Origin: a virus
DNA: 33,279 bases
Virus record (IMG/VR): IMGVR_UViG_3300025108_000207
Coordinates: 1-33,279 of that record
Strand: one strand, 5' to 3'
The translations under genes and the position numbers were made by a program. Below the pieces are notes generated by a model that worked only from the letters and a program-made list of their open reading frames with translations, had not been told where the DNA came from and did no database searches. Shown here in pieces: positions 15,439 through 25,615 of this stretch; within the stretch, counting starts at the first letter, position 1, and the number at the start of each line of letters is the position of its first letter.

Positions 15439-18400
15439 TTATGAGCAACACGCGTTATTGCAAAGATTCCAATTAGCGTGAACAGTAGGAGTTGGATCTA
15501 TTATCTCACATCCACAAGTCCATCCTCCAGTGCAAGTACAATCTGTAGGATCACTCCAACCACTAAAATGTATAATATACCCTAGATTTGCAAATAACGC
15601 TTGTAAAGCGGTTTTAGATATAGCATTTGGAATAGTTAATCCTAAAGCATTATTACTAGCATAATCTTGACATTTTTTTATTATAGAATCAATATCTTGT
15701 AAACTAGGGTAAACACCAGGGGAGTTACTACTTGTAGATGGCGGTGTAATATTTAAATCAACCCCCGTAATGAAAGCCCACCAAGTATTACCGTATCCAG
15801 TACCAGATTGATCCATACAAGCATTTTGCAATAGTGCCGCGTAACCATACTCTACTCGTAATTTATAATTTTTAATACAACCACCACCATTTGGGCAACC
15901 CAAGTTTGGAATATGGAAACCCCATATATAATTTAAATGACCGTCCATTTGAGTGTCCCAAGTTTGAGTAGTCCCCTGAGATATTGGAACATTATTCCAA
16001 TTTGCATGTAGTAGATCACATGAGTCAACAGCGTAACCTTGATCGCAATCCCAGTTGTAAACACAACTACTATTGTCAAAAGTAGCATTTGCATTATAAT
16101 TAGTTGCTTCTTTTGCTGGATAATTAGGTATGTTAACTCCAAGCGAAGTATCATAACCATAAAAAGCCCAATACGCTTGGTTTTGATTACCATCATCTGT
16201 ACATCCAGGAACAGTATACGTACAACAATCTCCGGGAGAAGTACCTGGTCCACCACAAGCTGGGGTAGTTGTTGATGAACAACCGACAAGTCCTGGTTGT
16301 ATTACGCTATTGTCGCAAGGTAGTACGCCAGGTGTAGAATCATAGTTATTTGCTAAAGGATCTAAACAACCATATGCAGGTGGAACGCTACAACTACCAT
16401 CATCACATTGTGCAGCTGAATTGTAGTTTGACGCTAATGAATTTGTACAACCATATATCATGGGTACATTAGAGATAGTTACTAACGTGCCACTATAAGT
16501 GCATCCGTTAGAATCTACAACATCTATATAATAAGTAGTGCCCGGAGAAATAGCGGGTGCTGGAATTATTGGTGAAATTGTTTGAACATTTGGTTGACCC
16601 GAAGCTTGGTTAGTTCCAGAACCAACCACATTACTATTACTATCTGTAACAGTCCAATCATATGTTACTTGTTGGTCTGTAACAACCCAAAATTTTATTT
16701 GAGAATCTTGATATACACCACACGGTCCTTCAATCATACCATTTCCAGACTTAAGATGTACAATTGGATCTATACATGCGGCGGGATAAGTACAACTATT
16801 ATCATCACAAGTAGCTAATAGGTTATAGTTAGTTGCTATTGGATCCATACATCCATAGACACAATAAATACAACTACCATCATCACACGTAGCCGCTGAG
16901 TTATAGTTTGTTGTGCCAGTTGAACTCGTACACCCAAAAATACAATAATTACAACTATCAACCTCATGACATGTTACGAGTGGATTATAATTTAGTGCAG
17001 AATTAGGTGGGGTAGCATTTGGGTCTACGTAACCTGCTGGTCTTTGAGGATAATTTGGAATTTGACCATTATCTCCACACCCATAAACACAAGCAGCAGA
17101 ATTTACAGAGGTGGCTACATCTAATCCTTGGTATGAAAATTCTCTAGGATCTATGTTACCTCGCTGACTAATAGGTTTTCTCATGTTATTGTCCCAAGTT
17201 GTTGCGTCACCTTTTATTTGCGCAAACCATTTACCTTCCTTATCTTTAAATTCTAATTTTTTTGTTTCTTGTAAGTTAGTTATCATTTTATTTACAAACC
17301 ACCCGTCTTTTGCTATATTATCATAATATTCTGGATTAGTACTATCAAATTCAATAAACGCTTGACTGCCTTCGTAATTTAAAGTATTAAAACTTTTAAC
17401 AGAACCAGGTGATTCATTAAATAAGAAAGTTATAGATGAATAAGGAAACTGTTTATTATAAAAATTATTTCTAGGATTTGGTAAACCAGGTAGTTGATAT
17501 TTAGTATGATGTTTCCAAATGTTTTCACGTTTAGCAGTATAATAATTATTATTTAAACTAAATCCTTGTTCTTGTAAAAATGATTTAAAACTACTCCATC
17601 CTTTAACGTTTTCATTAAAAGTTAACGTATTTCCACCTAATTCAATAATCGCTCCCCCAGCTACAGTATCTAAATCATGATTATAAATAGTAAGATTGTA
17701 GTCACCTTTTCTTTCATCAAAACTACCAATTACCTCATAAGCATCTGGTAAATTATCAGTAAACCAATCTTTCATTCCAACATTAGATATTGGTGTTAAT
17801 CCATCTTGAGATAATCTTAGTACGGCTCCTTTATTTTTATCAGTAAAATACGATCTAAATGACGCTGAAGCAAATGATTCTGGATTTTTTGATATTCCAT
17901 AATTACCAGCATAAGTTATAGCCTGCCCTAAAACATTTGAGGTTGCAATCATATTTATATTACCATCTGCATTATATAACGCGTCTTTATTTGCTAATAT
18001 TTTTAAGCACTTTTCTTCACATAATGTAATTATATCAGTATCTCTTGAATATAGTTTTTGAATACTACCATAAGTTGGATTTAAATCTTTTGTTATACCT
18101 TCTGCTTCTATAAATTGATTTAAATTATTTATACCTGTTTTTGAATTAAATATACCAGAAAATATTAATCCATTACTTCTTCTTTCTTCTTTGTATGTTT
18201 TCGATATTGTTGTAGAAGCTTTAGGACCTTTATCTATAATAACTTCATTAAAATCATCTCTGATACGATTAGATTCTACACCGTTACCAAATGAATAACA
18301 ATTAAACCAAGGTGGTCTTATATATCTGTTTGCAATATTTTCATCTAATGTAAAGTATCCAGCTTGTTTATTTTGTATAAACTGAAGATTTAATGATACG

Positions 18401-21400
18401 TCTTGTTCAAATACCATTGCTTCTGTAGTGCTGCCATCAGCTCTATAAAATACTAAAATATCTCCTGGAAATGGAGAGTCAGAAGCTACTAATCCAGTAC
18501 TAGGATTACCATTACTATCAACTATTTTAATTTCGTTAGGAAAGGTTAGATCTAATGGGTTTAATGCAGTCCCAGAAAAATCATTCCAACTTTCTATAAG
18601 CATTGGACCAGTAGACCAAGGAATCCAACCAATTGGTATACCTGGATTAGCTTGCACGTAATCTGAATCTGCGGGTCTATATATTTTAACCTCAGATCCG
18701 ACGGGAGCATGTAATGTATTTGTTCTCTCATTTAATCTTGTGGCATATATTTGACCTATTTCATAATAAATATCTAAATCAATATCATTTTTTGGCTCTG
18801 TTTCCCATATAGCTGGATTTCCGCTACTAAAACTACCAGTAGCGCCAAAAACAGTTAAAGAAGATTCTGGTAAAAGTACTTGCCATGTAAAGGATCCACT
18901 TGTTACACCTCTGTCCGCATTATATTCTGCTGGTGGATTTATAGTGCCACCTACGGTAGGACTAACATAAGCTGTTCCATTCCAATATGTAGTTGATGTT
19001 GTACCAGAGTTTGATAATTGCCCACTACCCATACCATCATGCCTAACGCCGGGAGCTTTTAATGGTGCGGTATTACCAAAACTAGCAGTAGTCGTATTCC
19101 ACCTAGGATCATTTGTTGGTAAATATCCAGTTGGACCAGAACCTAATTCATCACCTGATAAGGTTCTAGCTTCAATAGTCCATCTTTGACTTCTATTCCA
19201 ATTAGCCGTATTCGAACTCGATTTTCCAAACACATCGTCGACTGGATTAGTAATCCCACTAATACCAAATGAATTAGCATTGGCAGTAGATTGATATATA
19301 ACTGAATTAGAAAAATAAGTGGTATTCCAATTAAAGTGAGTAAAACTACCAATATTATGAGAACTATGAGTAGTCATTCCAATTGTTTGGGTATTAAAAT
19401 GTATACTACTTTCTCCAACTCTCTTCCATCCACCTAAAGTGCCACCAGTATTATACCAGTCTGAAATTATAGTATTTGAGTTTTGTGTTTCGTATATAGT
19501 TTGGTCAGGATCTTCCGCCCATCTCCAAGTAGTCCCTGGAGTTGTAATAGCATTAATAAATATAACATCATCTATATATTTAACTGTATTACCACTTAAC
19601 CAAGCTGAATTGCAATTAGCGTTACAACCTGGCACGGTGTTAGAATATGGTATACCATAATTAGTGAGTAAATTTTGAATATCTTCACCACCAAATCCTA
19701 AGCAAGACAAATCAATATATACTGTATCCCCATTACTGTCATCATATATACCAGAATTATAAAGAAGATTCCCGCGTGACCCACCACTTGGTGATTTAAA
19801 ACGTCTATCTAATATTTCTTGATTTGTATAATTATTTCCTGGTTGTTCTTCTGCCCAAGGACGATAGGCGTTTGGACCAATCGCAAGTTGTGCGGGTAAT
19901 AAATTATCATTAATATCATCTCTTACATTTCCTAACGTGTTTTGATCATTTGTCGGATTATTTGGTATACTCGGTACTACGACATTGTTTACTCTAGGAT
20001 AACTCCACGCGGAATTACCTCCCGCTCCAATTACCGCCCCTGTACTATCAACTTCAAAATCTACTCGCGATGCTATATTAGAGAAAAACGTAAAAGACGG
20101 CATTCTTCCGTAAGTTTGAAACATTGAATTTTTACCTGATCTACCATCTATAAACCATCGAGAGGCATTACCATTTCCATTAGTAGTATCTTGAGCTTCA
20201 AATGATGTCCAAAATTGCTCTCCATTTCCTTGATGGTTAGTTGATATAGCCCAATCTGGACCTGAAATCGGATCGGCATTTGCTTGGCTAAATGAAGGAT
20301 AACCAGAAAAACGAACGGTAGCATGTCTTCCTGTTTGAAAGTTTTGAGCAGGACTTATATTAGAAGTTACAACGTTCAAATTATCAGTACCCCAACCATC
20401 CCAAGAATCAGTAGCATTAGATGTAGACCAATCGGAGTTTGGTTCAATAACCTGGCAAAGCATAGATGATATTATTCGATACGAATCTGCGTTTAAGTTA
20501 CTTTTTAATATTGTTTGTTCTAACGTTGGATCTTTATGAATTTTAACAAAAAATCTACCGTCAAATTCTGGTAAATATTTTACTTCTTCTTTAACAATTT
20601 CTATACTTAAAGTATCACTAGTTGAAAAAACCATATCTCCTTTAAAATCTCTATCTACTTTTATCTCATATTCAAGAGGACTAGAACTAGAAACAGGAAA
20701 AGAAGAAATTATATTATACCACTCACTTTTTATAACATCGGTACCTATTCTTATTTTTAAAGTATCTACTACTTGTGGCCCTGACACACTAGTATCCCAA
20801 CCTACACCTTCAAACTCTGTACCTACTATTCTAATAAAATCATTTAACGGTGTTGGAAACCCAGTAACTATTGCGTTACTAAATATAGCAGAACCTAATC
20901 CACTTAAAACTCCTATAGGAGTTTTAACAGTTTTTATAAATCTTGGGGCATCATTTTCAATTGCTAATATCTTATATTTAGCTGGATCTGATACAAAAAC
21001 ACTATTATCGTGTTCTTTTTTTAATATTAAAAACGTGTCTTCGAAACGTTCTTCATCTGTGTTTATGGATATTTTAGCTCTTTCTGAAGATGGAAAAGAC
21101 AACCAAATATTACCATCCTCTGCATCATACCATTTATCCATTGGTAAATTATAATATTCATTGGAGGTTTCTTTTATAAAAAATTTAAATGATTCAGCAA
21201 AATCAGGAACTATATTTTTAATAGCCATTTCAAAATGACTACTTTTATCGGCCCACTTTTTCTCATGATATTTCGCCATGTCTACATCTGAAAAAACTGG
21301 AGTTTCTCTACCATATTTATCTCTATAAATAATTCCGAGTTGATATGTTCTTAAAGTTTTTATTGATTTAGCTGGACCATAACTCCAAGCGTCTTTAACA

Positions 21401-23553
21401 TTTTCCTCTTCAGGTTGTAAATGTCCTACAGAATTACTACTTGATATATTAAAAAATAAATCTGTTTCTACTTCTGGAATTGATTCACAACCAATATTAC
21501 TACCAGTACTACAATTAACTTTGTCTATAGCGCTCAAATTATAATTTTGTAGATAGTTACCGTATAATAATCTATTACCAGTTATTTCTTGTGCTTTTGC
21601 TTTTCTTGGTACAGCATCCCAATGTCTTAGTAATTGATTTGGGGCAATGGTACCTTGAATCATTTCTGATTTTATTTGTATATATCCAGTGGTTTCTTCC
21701 CAGTATTTAATACTATTTGCAGTTTTACTTAACGCTTTCCATCTACTACTATTTCGCTCAATCTTTACTACAGAATATATATTAGAAATATCTGATTCTT
21801 TATAAACAACTTCTATAGATTCTACATCATCGGGTAATAAATTATTGTGTGGGATAAATCCTTTAATAGCTAACTTCCTTAATTTATTAGTCATATTAAG
21901 ATTATATCCCTTTTCAGGTAAATAATCCATTGGATTTTTATCTGGTAAAAACGCTACTTCGGTAAAAGGAGAATATGTCGAGTATTCTCCATCTTCATAT
22001 TTATATCTAATAGCAAATCTTGGAAATTTAAATATAAATAATTCTTCCTCTGTTTCTATTTCACTTATCCACCCAGTACTTGTATTATCTATGTTCCCAC
22101 TACTACTAATTATTTTCACTTTATATGATCCGTAATTCCAATCAGGACCTTCTAAAATTTCAGCTCTAATTTGTAACAATGGAGACGTGCCTGGTATAGA
22201 AAAAATAACAATATCACCAGTTGAATAAAATGGTACTATACTAAAATCTATAGTACATCCTGATGGCCATGCAGGCGGATTAGCACTTGTTGGAGGACAA
22301 GAGGTACATCCAACGCACGGTACTGAAGTGTTAGGAGCGGGTGTTGACGGCCCACCATAACTAATCCATATTTCATCTCCAGAATTTATAGTAGAAGTTG
22401 CAGTGTTCGAATTATAAAATGGATTAAACGGTATTCCAGTGTCGTCTTTATCATAAACTATCCCGTTAGTGTTTGTGTCTCCCTCTGTTCTCATCATTTC
22501 TAATACCGGTGTTAGATGAGGAGATTCTTTAATAACGGTTATATGTTTTTCTTCTATCGGTCTACCTCCAAATGATCCCGTTGGATCTTCGTCTCCTAAC
22601 CAAAATTTATCAGAAGAAAGATTTGCGGTAGGTATTTTTGTTACGAAATTTGTGTGGTGATAGGCGCTAAGGGGATTAGTTCCTGCAGATGTAAATGGAT
22701 GTCTACAACCTAATACACTTTTAGGAATGTGTATTTTTTTAGGTTCAGAATAATCATCTGTCCATAAAAGAAAATCATCAATGATACTGATACCGGTAAT
22801 AAAATTATCATGTTCAAAGTTAAGAACTCTTGGGGCAGAAAAAACTAAATTGTTAACAAGTGTAATTTCTAAATTAATTTCTCCAGTTAATTCAATATCA
22901 CGATAATTAGGATTAGTTAAAGGTAAGAATTTTTTTATTTTAGGTGGTTTTTTGTTAAAAGTATTAACATTACCACGGTTTGCTATAGCGCCGTTAACAT
23001 CAACAGTATATACGTTTAATTCCATACCTTCTCGTAAACCTTTTATATCTGGTATGCGTATTATATTGATAGGAGATGATGGTATTGCCCATCCTAAATA
23101 AAGACCAACGGCAACAGAATATATATCTACTAAAACAGGTTCGTTAACAGTAGCGTTAGATCGAACAATATAATCAGCAGATATGTAATTTTTTTGGTCA
23201 CCAAACGCCGGCCATGCATTTGTATTTATTTGGGGTGGAGGTCCTGCAACAAAACGATATCCCCAATCATTTTTTTCATCTACTATACTACCTATAGTTT
23301 TATTTTTATAAAAAGAACTCCCTATTCCATTTAACGATGGATATTCTATAGTGAGATCAGGTAAGTCAGCTTCTTGTTGAATACCAAATATCTTTTTATT
23401 GCCCATAGTAGTCTGAGCTGATCCTACATCATCTTCTTCTGATGAGGCTATCTCTATATTTAGAGCATCTCTATATTCACCGTTTGGAACTAGTCTTTCG
23501 TCCAGATCCTTATTCATACGACCGGATTGGAAACTACGCTTAAGCTCTGGCAT
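15439..23553 (-). CDS. Tail stabilisation/hub protein fused to a Cys-rich adhesin-like region, 2704 residues
   Basis: The N-terminus (FQSGRMNKDLDERLVPNGEY, then RDALNIEI) is the hallmark start of podoviral tail stabilisation proteins of the T7 gp12/P22 gp10 functional class, as I recall them from marine and crAss-like phages. Other familiar segments are WETEPKNDIDLDIYYE and RSYFTDKNKGAVLRLSQDG. A small Cys cluster (VPCVGCTSCPP) lies near residue 412. From about 2156 to 2500 the protein changes to Cys-rich repeats with a PKD/SprB-like segment (DVVDSNGC, Cys2351) between them. A further Cys-rich tail ends in CNNACCS. The hub part should sit below the portal ring, and the repeats probably project towards the cell surface. 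Four bases separate it from the 387-residue gene's stop. The length is far above the ~800 residues usual for a tail tubular B protein, so it is a fusion or an expanded form. Confidence 0.8.
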   Translation of the reverse strand: MPELKRSFQSGRMNKDLDERLVPNGEYRDALNIEIASSEEDDVGSAQTTMGNKKIFGIQQEADLPDLTIEYPSLNGIGSSFYKNKTIGSIVDEKNDWGYRFVAGPPPQINTNAWPAFGDQKNYISADYIVRSNATVNEPVLVDIYSVAVGLYLGWAIPSSPINIIRIPDIKGLREGMELNVYTVDVNGAIANRGNVNTFNKKPPKIKKFLPLTNPNYRDIELTGEINLEITLVNNLVFSAPRVLNFEHDNFITGISIIDDFLLWTDDYSEPKKIHIPKSVLGCRHPFTSAGTNPLSAYHHTNFVTKIPTANLSSDKFWLGDEDPTGSFGGRPIEEKHITVIKESPHLTPVLEMMRTEGDTNTNGIVYDKDDTGIPFNPFYNSNTATSTINSGDEIWISYGGPSTPAPNTSVPCVGCTSCPPTSANPPAWPSGCTIDFSIVPFYSTGDIVIFSIPGTSPLLQIRAEILEGPDWNYGSYKVKIISSSGNIDNTSTGWISEIETEEELFIFKFPRFAIRYKYEDGEYSTYSPFTEVAFLPDKNPMDYLPEKGYNLNMTNKLRKLAIKGFIPHNNLLPDDVESIEVVYKESDISNIYSVVKIERNSSRWKALSKTANSIKYWEETTGYIQIKSEMIQGTIAPNQLLRHWDAVPRKAKAQEITGNRLLYGNYLQNYNLSAIDKVNCSTGSNIGCESIPEVETDLFFNISSSNSVGHLQPEEENVKDAWSYGPAKSIKTLRTYQLGIIYRDKYGRETPVFSDVDMAKYHEKKWADKSSHFEMAIKNIVPDFAESFKFFIKETSNEYYNLPMDKWYDAEDGNIWLSFPSSERAKISINTDEERFEDTFLILKKEHDNSVFVSDPAKYKILAIENDAPRFIKTVKTPIGVLSGLGSAIFSNAIVTGFPTPLNDFIRIVGTEFEGVGWDTSVSGPQVVDTLKIRIGTDVIKSEWYNIISSFPVSSSSPLEYEIKVDRDFKGDMVFSTSDTLSIEIVKEEVKYLPEFDGRFFVKIHKDPTLEQTILKSNLNADSYRIISSMLCQVIEPNSDWSTSNATDSWDGWGTDNLNVVTSNISPAQNFQTGRHATVRFSGYPSFSQANADPISGPDWAISTNHQGNGEQFWTSFEAQDTTNGNGNASRWFIDGRSGKNSMFQTYGRMPSFTFFSNIASRVDFEVDSTGAVIGAGGNSAWSYPRVNNVVVPSIPNNPTNDQNTLGNVRDDINDNLLPAQLAIGPNAYRPWAEEQPGNNYTNQEILDRRFKSPSGGSRGNLLYNSGIYDDSNGDTVYIDLSCLGFGGEDIQNLLTNYGIPYSNTVPGCNANCNSAWLSGNTVKYIDDVIFINAITTPGTTWRWAEDPDQTIYETQNSNTIISDWYNTGGTLGGWKRVGESSIHFNTQTIGMTTHSSHNIGSFTHFNWNTTYFSNSVIYQSTANANSFGISGITNPVDDVFGKSSSNTANWNRSQRWTIEARTLSGDELGSGPTGYLPTNDPRWNTTTASFGNTAPLKAPGVRHDGMGSGQLSNSGTTSTTYWNGTAYVSPTVGGTINPPAEYNADRGVTSGSFTWQVLLPESSLTVFGATGSFSSGNPAIWETEPKNDIDLDIYYEIGQIYATRLNERTNTLHAPVGSEVKIYRPADSDYVQANPGIPIGWIPWSTGPMLIESWNDFSGTALNPLDLTFPNEIKIVDSNGNPSTGLVASDSPFPGDILVFYRADGSTTEAMVFEQDVSLNLQFIQNKQAGYFTLDENIANRYIRPPWFNCYSFGNGVESNRIRDDFNEVIIDKGPKASTTISKTYKEERRSNGLIFSGIFNSKTGINNLNQFIEAEGITKDLNPTYGSIQKLYSRDTDIITLCEEKCLKILANKDALYNADGNINMIATSNVLGQAITYAGNYGISKNPESFASASFRSYFTDKNKGAVLRLSQDGLTPISNVGMKDWFTDNLPDAYEVIGSFDERKGDYNLTIYNHDLDTVAGGAIIELGGNTLTFNENVKGWSSFKSFLQEQGFSLNNNYYTAKRENIWKHHTKYQLPGLPNPRNNFYNKQFPYSSITFLFNESPGSVKSFNTLNYEGSQAFIEFDSTNPEYYDNIAKDGWFVNKMITNLQETKKLEFKDKEGKWFAQIKGDATTWDNNMRKPISQRGNIDPREFSYQGLDVATSVNSAACVYGCGDNGQIPNYPQRPAGYVDPNATPPNSALNYNPLVTCHEVDSCNYCIFGCTSSTGTTNYNSAATCDDGSCIYCVYGCMDPIATNYNLLATCDDNSCTYPAACIDPIVHLKSGNGMIEGPCGVYQDSQIKFWVVTDQQVTYDWTVTDSNSNVVGSGTNQASGQPNVQTISPIIPAPAISPGTTYYIDVVDSNGCTYSGTLVTISNVPMIYGCTNSLASNYNSAAQCDDGSCSVPPAYGCLDPLANNYDSTPGVLPCDNSVIQPGLVGCSSTTTPACGGPGTSPGDCCTYTVPGCTDDGNQNQAYWAFYGYDTSLGVNIPNYPAKEATNYNANATFDNSSCVYNWDCDQGYAVDSCDLLHANWNNVPISQGTTQTWDTQMDGHLNYIWGFHIPNLGCPNGGGCIKNYKLRVEYGYAALLQNACMDQSGTGYGNTWWAFITGVDLNITPPSTSSNSPGVYPSLQDIDSIIKKCQDYASNNALGLTIPNAISKTALQALFANLGYIIHFSGWSDPTDCTCTGGWTCGCEIIDPTPTVHANWNLCNNACCS
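16055..17091 (-). repeat. Cys-rich Bacteroidota-type repeats in the tail protein (residues about 2156-2500)
   Basis: About seven units, some degenerate, follow the pattern GC-x-D/S-x-x-A-x-NY-x-x-x-A-x-CDDGSC. Clear units include FGCTSSTGTTNYNSA with CDDGSC, YGCMDPIATNYNLLA with CDDNSC, YGCTNSLASNYNSA with CDDGSC, YGCLDPLANNYD and GCTDDGNQ with NYNANA. The similarity is also visible in DNA: the 19 bases at 16389-16407 are identical to 16869-16887. Such units are common in secreted proteins of marine Flavobacteriia. The regular Cys spacing and DDGS loops suggest disulphides and perhaps calcium binding. Confidence 0.8.
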
Positions 23554-23556
23554 TTA

Positions 23557-24720
23557 TTAGTGTTTTATTTGTTTAGATTTTCCTCGTAAAATTTGAGTAA
23601 TTTCTTCAATTTTAATATTTGATAATCTTAATTTTGCTTTTCTCGTTTCAGCAAAACGCTCTCTTTTAAATCTATTTACAATATATTCTGGTATATTAAG
23701 TTTTGCGTTTACACATCCATATACAATATGTTTATATATCGCTTCTTCTGCAAGTTTGTGAACTTGCATTTCATCATCTTCACCAAGACTATCGCTTATA
23801 TAATCTAATACAACAGTTTTTCCTAAAATATTAGAACTAAAGTGTATTAAACCTTTTGCATCATTTATAAAAAATACTCCATTAACTTGCGCATATTGAG
23901 GATCTAATCCGTATCTTTCTCCTCCAGCTAACCAATAAGTATCATTTTGATAATCATCGTTATTATTTCCAGATGGACTCGTACTCTGATAAGAGGTTAA
24001 GGTATCAGATTTTTCTTCTGGGATTAAATCTGTTGTGTCTTCATCTCCAAGAGGAAGTGAATTTATTACAAAATCGAATGTACCATCTGCTTTTTGTTTT
24101 GGATTAAATGGATTAGATGTACTTTTTGCAGGATAAATAGTGTGCTTAATTCCCGAAGAATCACTCCATGTTAATTTAATATAATTAACATAATCGTGTG
24201 GTAATATCATTGTTAATGAAGCTGGCACTTCTATTTCTTGAGATTTAGTAGATTTAAAAGTATCAAAACTTAGTTCCGCTAAAGCACGGTGGGCATGAAA
24301 ACTAACGTCGCTTCTTTTTGTATTTGTTAATATTTTATCTTCTCCTATGTAGGTAGCCATAAAGTTATCAATAATATTTTCTAAACTTATAAATTGATAA
24401 TTACCAAAATTATTATATTCAAATATTATAGTATCATTACTAGCTGGAGCACCATAAGGATATAATCCAAGACTAAAATCTATATGCCACTTCTCAAGAG
24501 CGGTCCAACGAAACCAATATTGATGATTAAGTCCTCCACCAAAACCACCTTGAATTAACGTGCCGTTAATATAAACTTTAACAGGATGTGTTAATGCTGT
24601 GGTTCCAGTTGGAAAAGTTCCAATACTATCGCTAACTTTAAAAATAGTAGTTGTTCCATCACCAGTAAATTCTTTTTTACCACTATAATATTGTTGAGCG
24701 TTTTGTGTTAATAATCCCAT
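23557..24720 (-). CDS. Connector/tail-ring structural protein, 387 residues
   Basis: The first ~110 residues are beta-rich (KKEFTGDGTTTIFKVSDSIG, VKVYINGTLIQGG). The central part has SFHAHRALAELSFDTFKSTK, then IEVPASLTMILPHDYVNYIK, a pattern I recall in ring or tail-tube-type proteins of crAss-like and marine podoviruses beside the stabilisation gene. The C-terminus is helical and basic (EAIYKHIVYGCVNAKLNIPE, FKRERFAETRKAKLRLSNIK). Four bases follow the 234-residue gene's stop (TAA GTAA ATG), so translation is likely coupled. It probably forms one ring of the neck between portal and tail hub. A tail tubular A-like role is the main alternative name. Confidence 0.75.
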   Translation of the reverse strand: MGLLTQNAQQYYSGKKEFTGDGTTTIFKVSDSIGTFPTGTTALTHPVKVYINGTLIQGGFGGGLNHQYWFRWTALEKWHIDFSLGLYPYGAPASNDTIIFEYNNFGNYQFISLENIIDNFMATYIGEDKILTNTKRSDVSFHAHRALAELSFDTFKSTKSQEIEVPASLTMILPHDYVNYIKLTWSDSSGIKHTIYPAKSTSNPFNPKQKADGTFDFVINSLPLGDEDTTDLIPEEKSDTLTSYQSTSPSGNNNDDYQNDTYWLAGGERYGLDPQYAQVNGVFFINDAKGLIHFSSNILGKTVVLDYISDSLGEDDEMQVHKLAEEAIYKHIVYGCVNAKLNIPEYIVNRFKRERFAETRKAKLRLSNIKIEEITQILRGKSKQIKH

Positions 24721-24724
24721 TTAC

Positions 24725-25429
24725 TTATGCTTTTTGTTGTTGAATTTTTTGTACTTCTTCTTGGTTAGTTATACCTACTATATCTGGATGTTTTATAATA
24801 ACACCTGCTAATTCTAGTATTTTTATTACTAGGTTAGTTTCTTCCGCGTTGTGTAATTGAAAATTAACTGATGTACCGGCGTTATATAAAGCTTTTTCTC
24901 CAATAACATTATAACCCCATTCAACTTTTATAGGTTTATTTATTACTTCACAAGTAACACCTGTTGTAACTTGTCCAATAGATGTAGTTGCAGTGTTCCA
25001 TCCAAAAACTTCTATATCTTCTCCGCTAGTTGCGCTACTTCTATAAATAGGATTTCTTCGCAAACCAACTTCATGAAATTGAGAATTTATTATGTTATTT
25101 GCTTCATTAAAATCAACTTGCCTAACTTCATGTCCGTTTTGAAATATTCTACCTATTCTATAATTAGTAGGAAAAGTAGTTCCACTATTTACACTGCTTA
25201 TAGTAATAAATGGTGATAACTTATTTTCTATTAATTCTTCCATATCAGAAAACGTAGTTTCTTCACTTGGTTGTCTTTTGAATTGATTTAAATCGTAAAA
25301 GTATTGTTCAAATATTTCTAATTGAGCTTGATTAGCTAAAAGATTAAACTCTAATGGAGTTATGTATCCTCTTTGTTCTTTATTAGCTAATGCTAATACT
25401 CTTTGATAAACTGTGTCTATAAATATCAT
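24725..25429 (-). CDS. Head-tail connector-type structural protein, 234 residues
   Basis: The N-terminal helices (FIDTVYQRVLALANKEQRGY, ITPLEFNLLANQAQLEIFEQ) are followed by a beta-rich middle (FPTNYRIGRIF, EDIEVFGWNTA, CEVINKPIKVEWGYNV) and an amphipathic C-terminal helix (EETNLVIKILELAGVIIKHP) with a Gln-rich end. The layout and position between the small Cys protein and the next ring protein fit an adaptor binding the portal or the ring below it. The start at 25429 lies 5 bases after the preceding stop, with a leader of A and T only. No catalytic motif is visible. Assignment is by context and general pattern, not by a firm family match. Confidence 0.7.
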   Translation of the reverse strand: MIFIDTVYQRVLALANKEQRGYITPLEFNLLANQAQLEIFEQYFYDLNQFKRQPSEETTFSDMEELIENKLSPFITISSVNSGTTFPTNYRIGRIFQNGHEVRQVDFNEANNIINSQFHEVGLRRNPIYRSSATSGEDIEVFGWNTATTSIGQVTTGVTCEVINKPIKVEWGYNVIGEKALYNAGTSVNFQLHNAEETNLVIKILELAGVIIKHPDIVGITNQEEVQKIQQQKA

Positions 25430-25434
25430 AATTT

Positions 25435-25602
25435 TTATTTATAATTATAAGGAAATAATTTATTTAATTTTTCTTTCCTTTTATCACAACCACAATCTTT
25501 ATTAGTAGTTTTGTTAACTATATCAACTACTTTTTTTATTCCAGTTACTTTTGTTATTTTTTCAATTGTATCGCCTAATCCTTTAGATTTATTTAATTCC
25601 AT
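25435..25602 (-). CDS. Small conserved phage protein with CGC motif, 55 residues
   Basis: From the ATG at 25600-25602 the protein begins MELNKSKGLGDTIEKITKVT, continues with GIKKVVDIV and ends DCGCDKRKEKLNKLFPYNYK. It is small and basic. The CGC-x4-x3-LN-x-x-FPY end is a pattern I recall in small hypothetical proteins of marine phages. The Cys pair could bind metal or form a contact, but this is unproven. An in-frame GTG at 25630-25632 would add ten residues; I prefer the ATG because that GTG lies inside the stable hairpin at 25616-25656. It sits within the head-connector genes, so a virion or assembly role is plausible. Function is unknown. Confidence 0.7.
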   Translation of the reverse strand: MELNKSKGLGDTIEKITKVTGIKKVVDIVNKTTNKDCGCDKRKEKLNKLFPYNYK

Positions 25603-25615
25603 ACAATTTGTTTTA

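Noticed and set aside
16055-17091. Direct repeats as a CRISPR array
   Set aside because: Repeats are coding, irregularly spaced and encode a regular Cys motif; there are no spacers of uniform length.
15439-17100. Diversity-generating retroelement target at the Cys-rich tail end
   Set aside because: No reverse transcriptase gene or template repeat is seen in the window, and the repeats differ in all bases rather than at adenines only.
25437-25444. T4-type late promoter TATAAATA just before the 234-residue gene
   Set aside because: It is part of the coding end of the preceding gene (codons for Tyr-Lys-stop) in very AT-rich DNA; no similar element stands at consistent distance before other genes.
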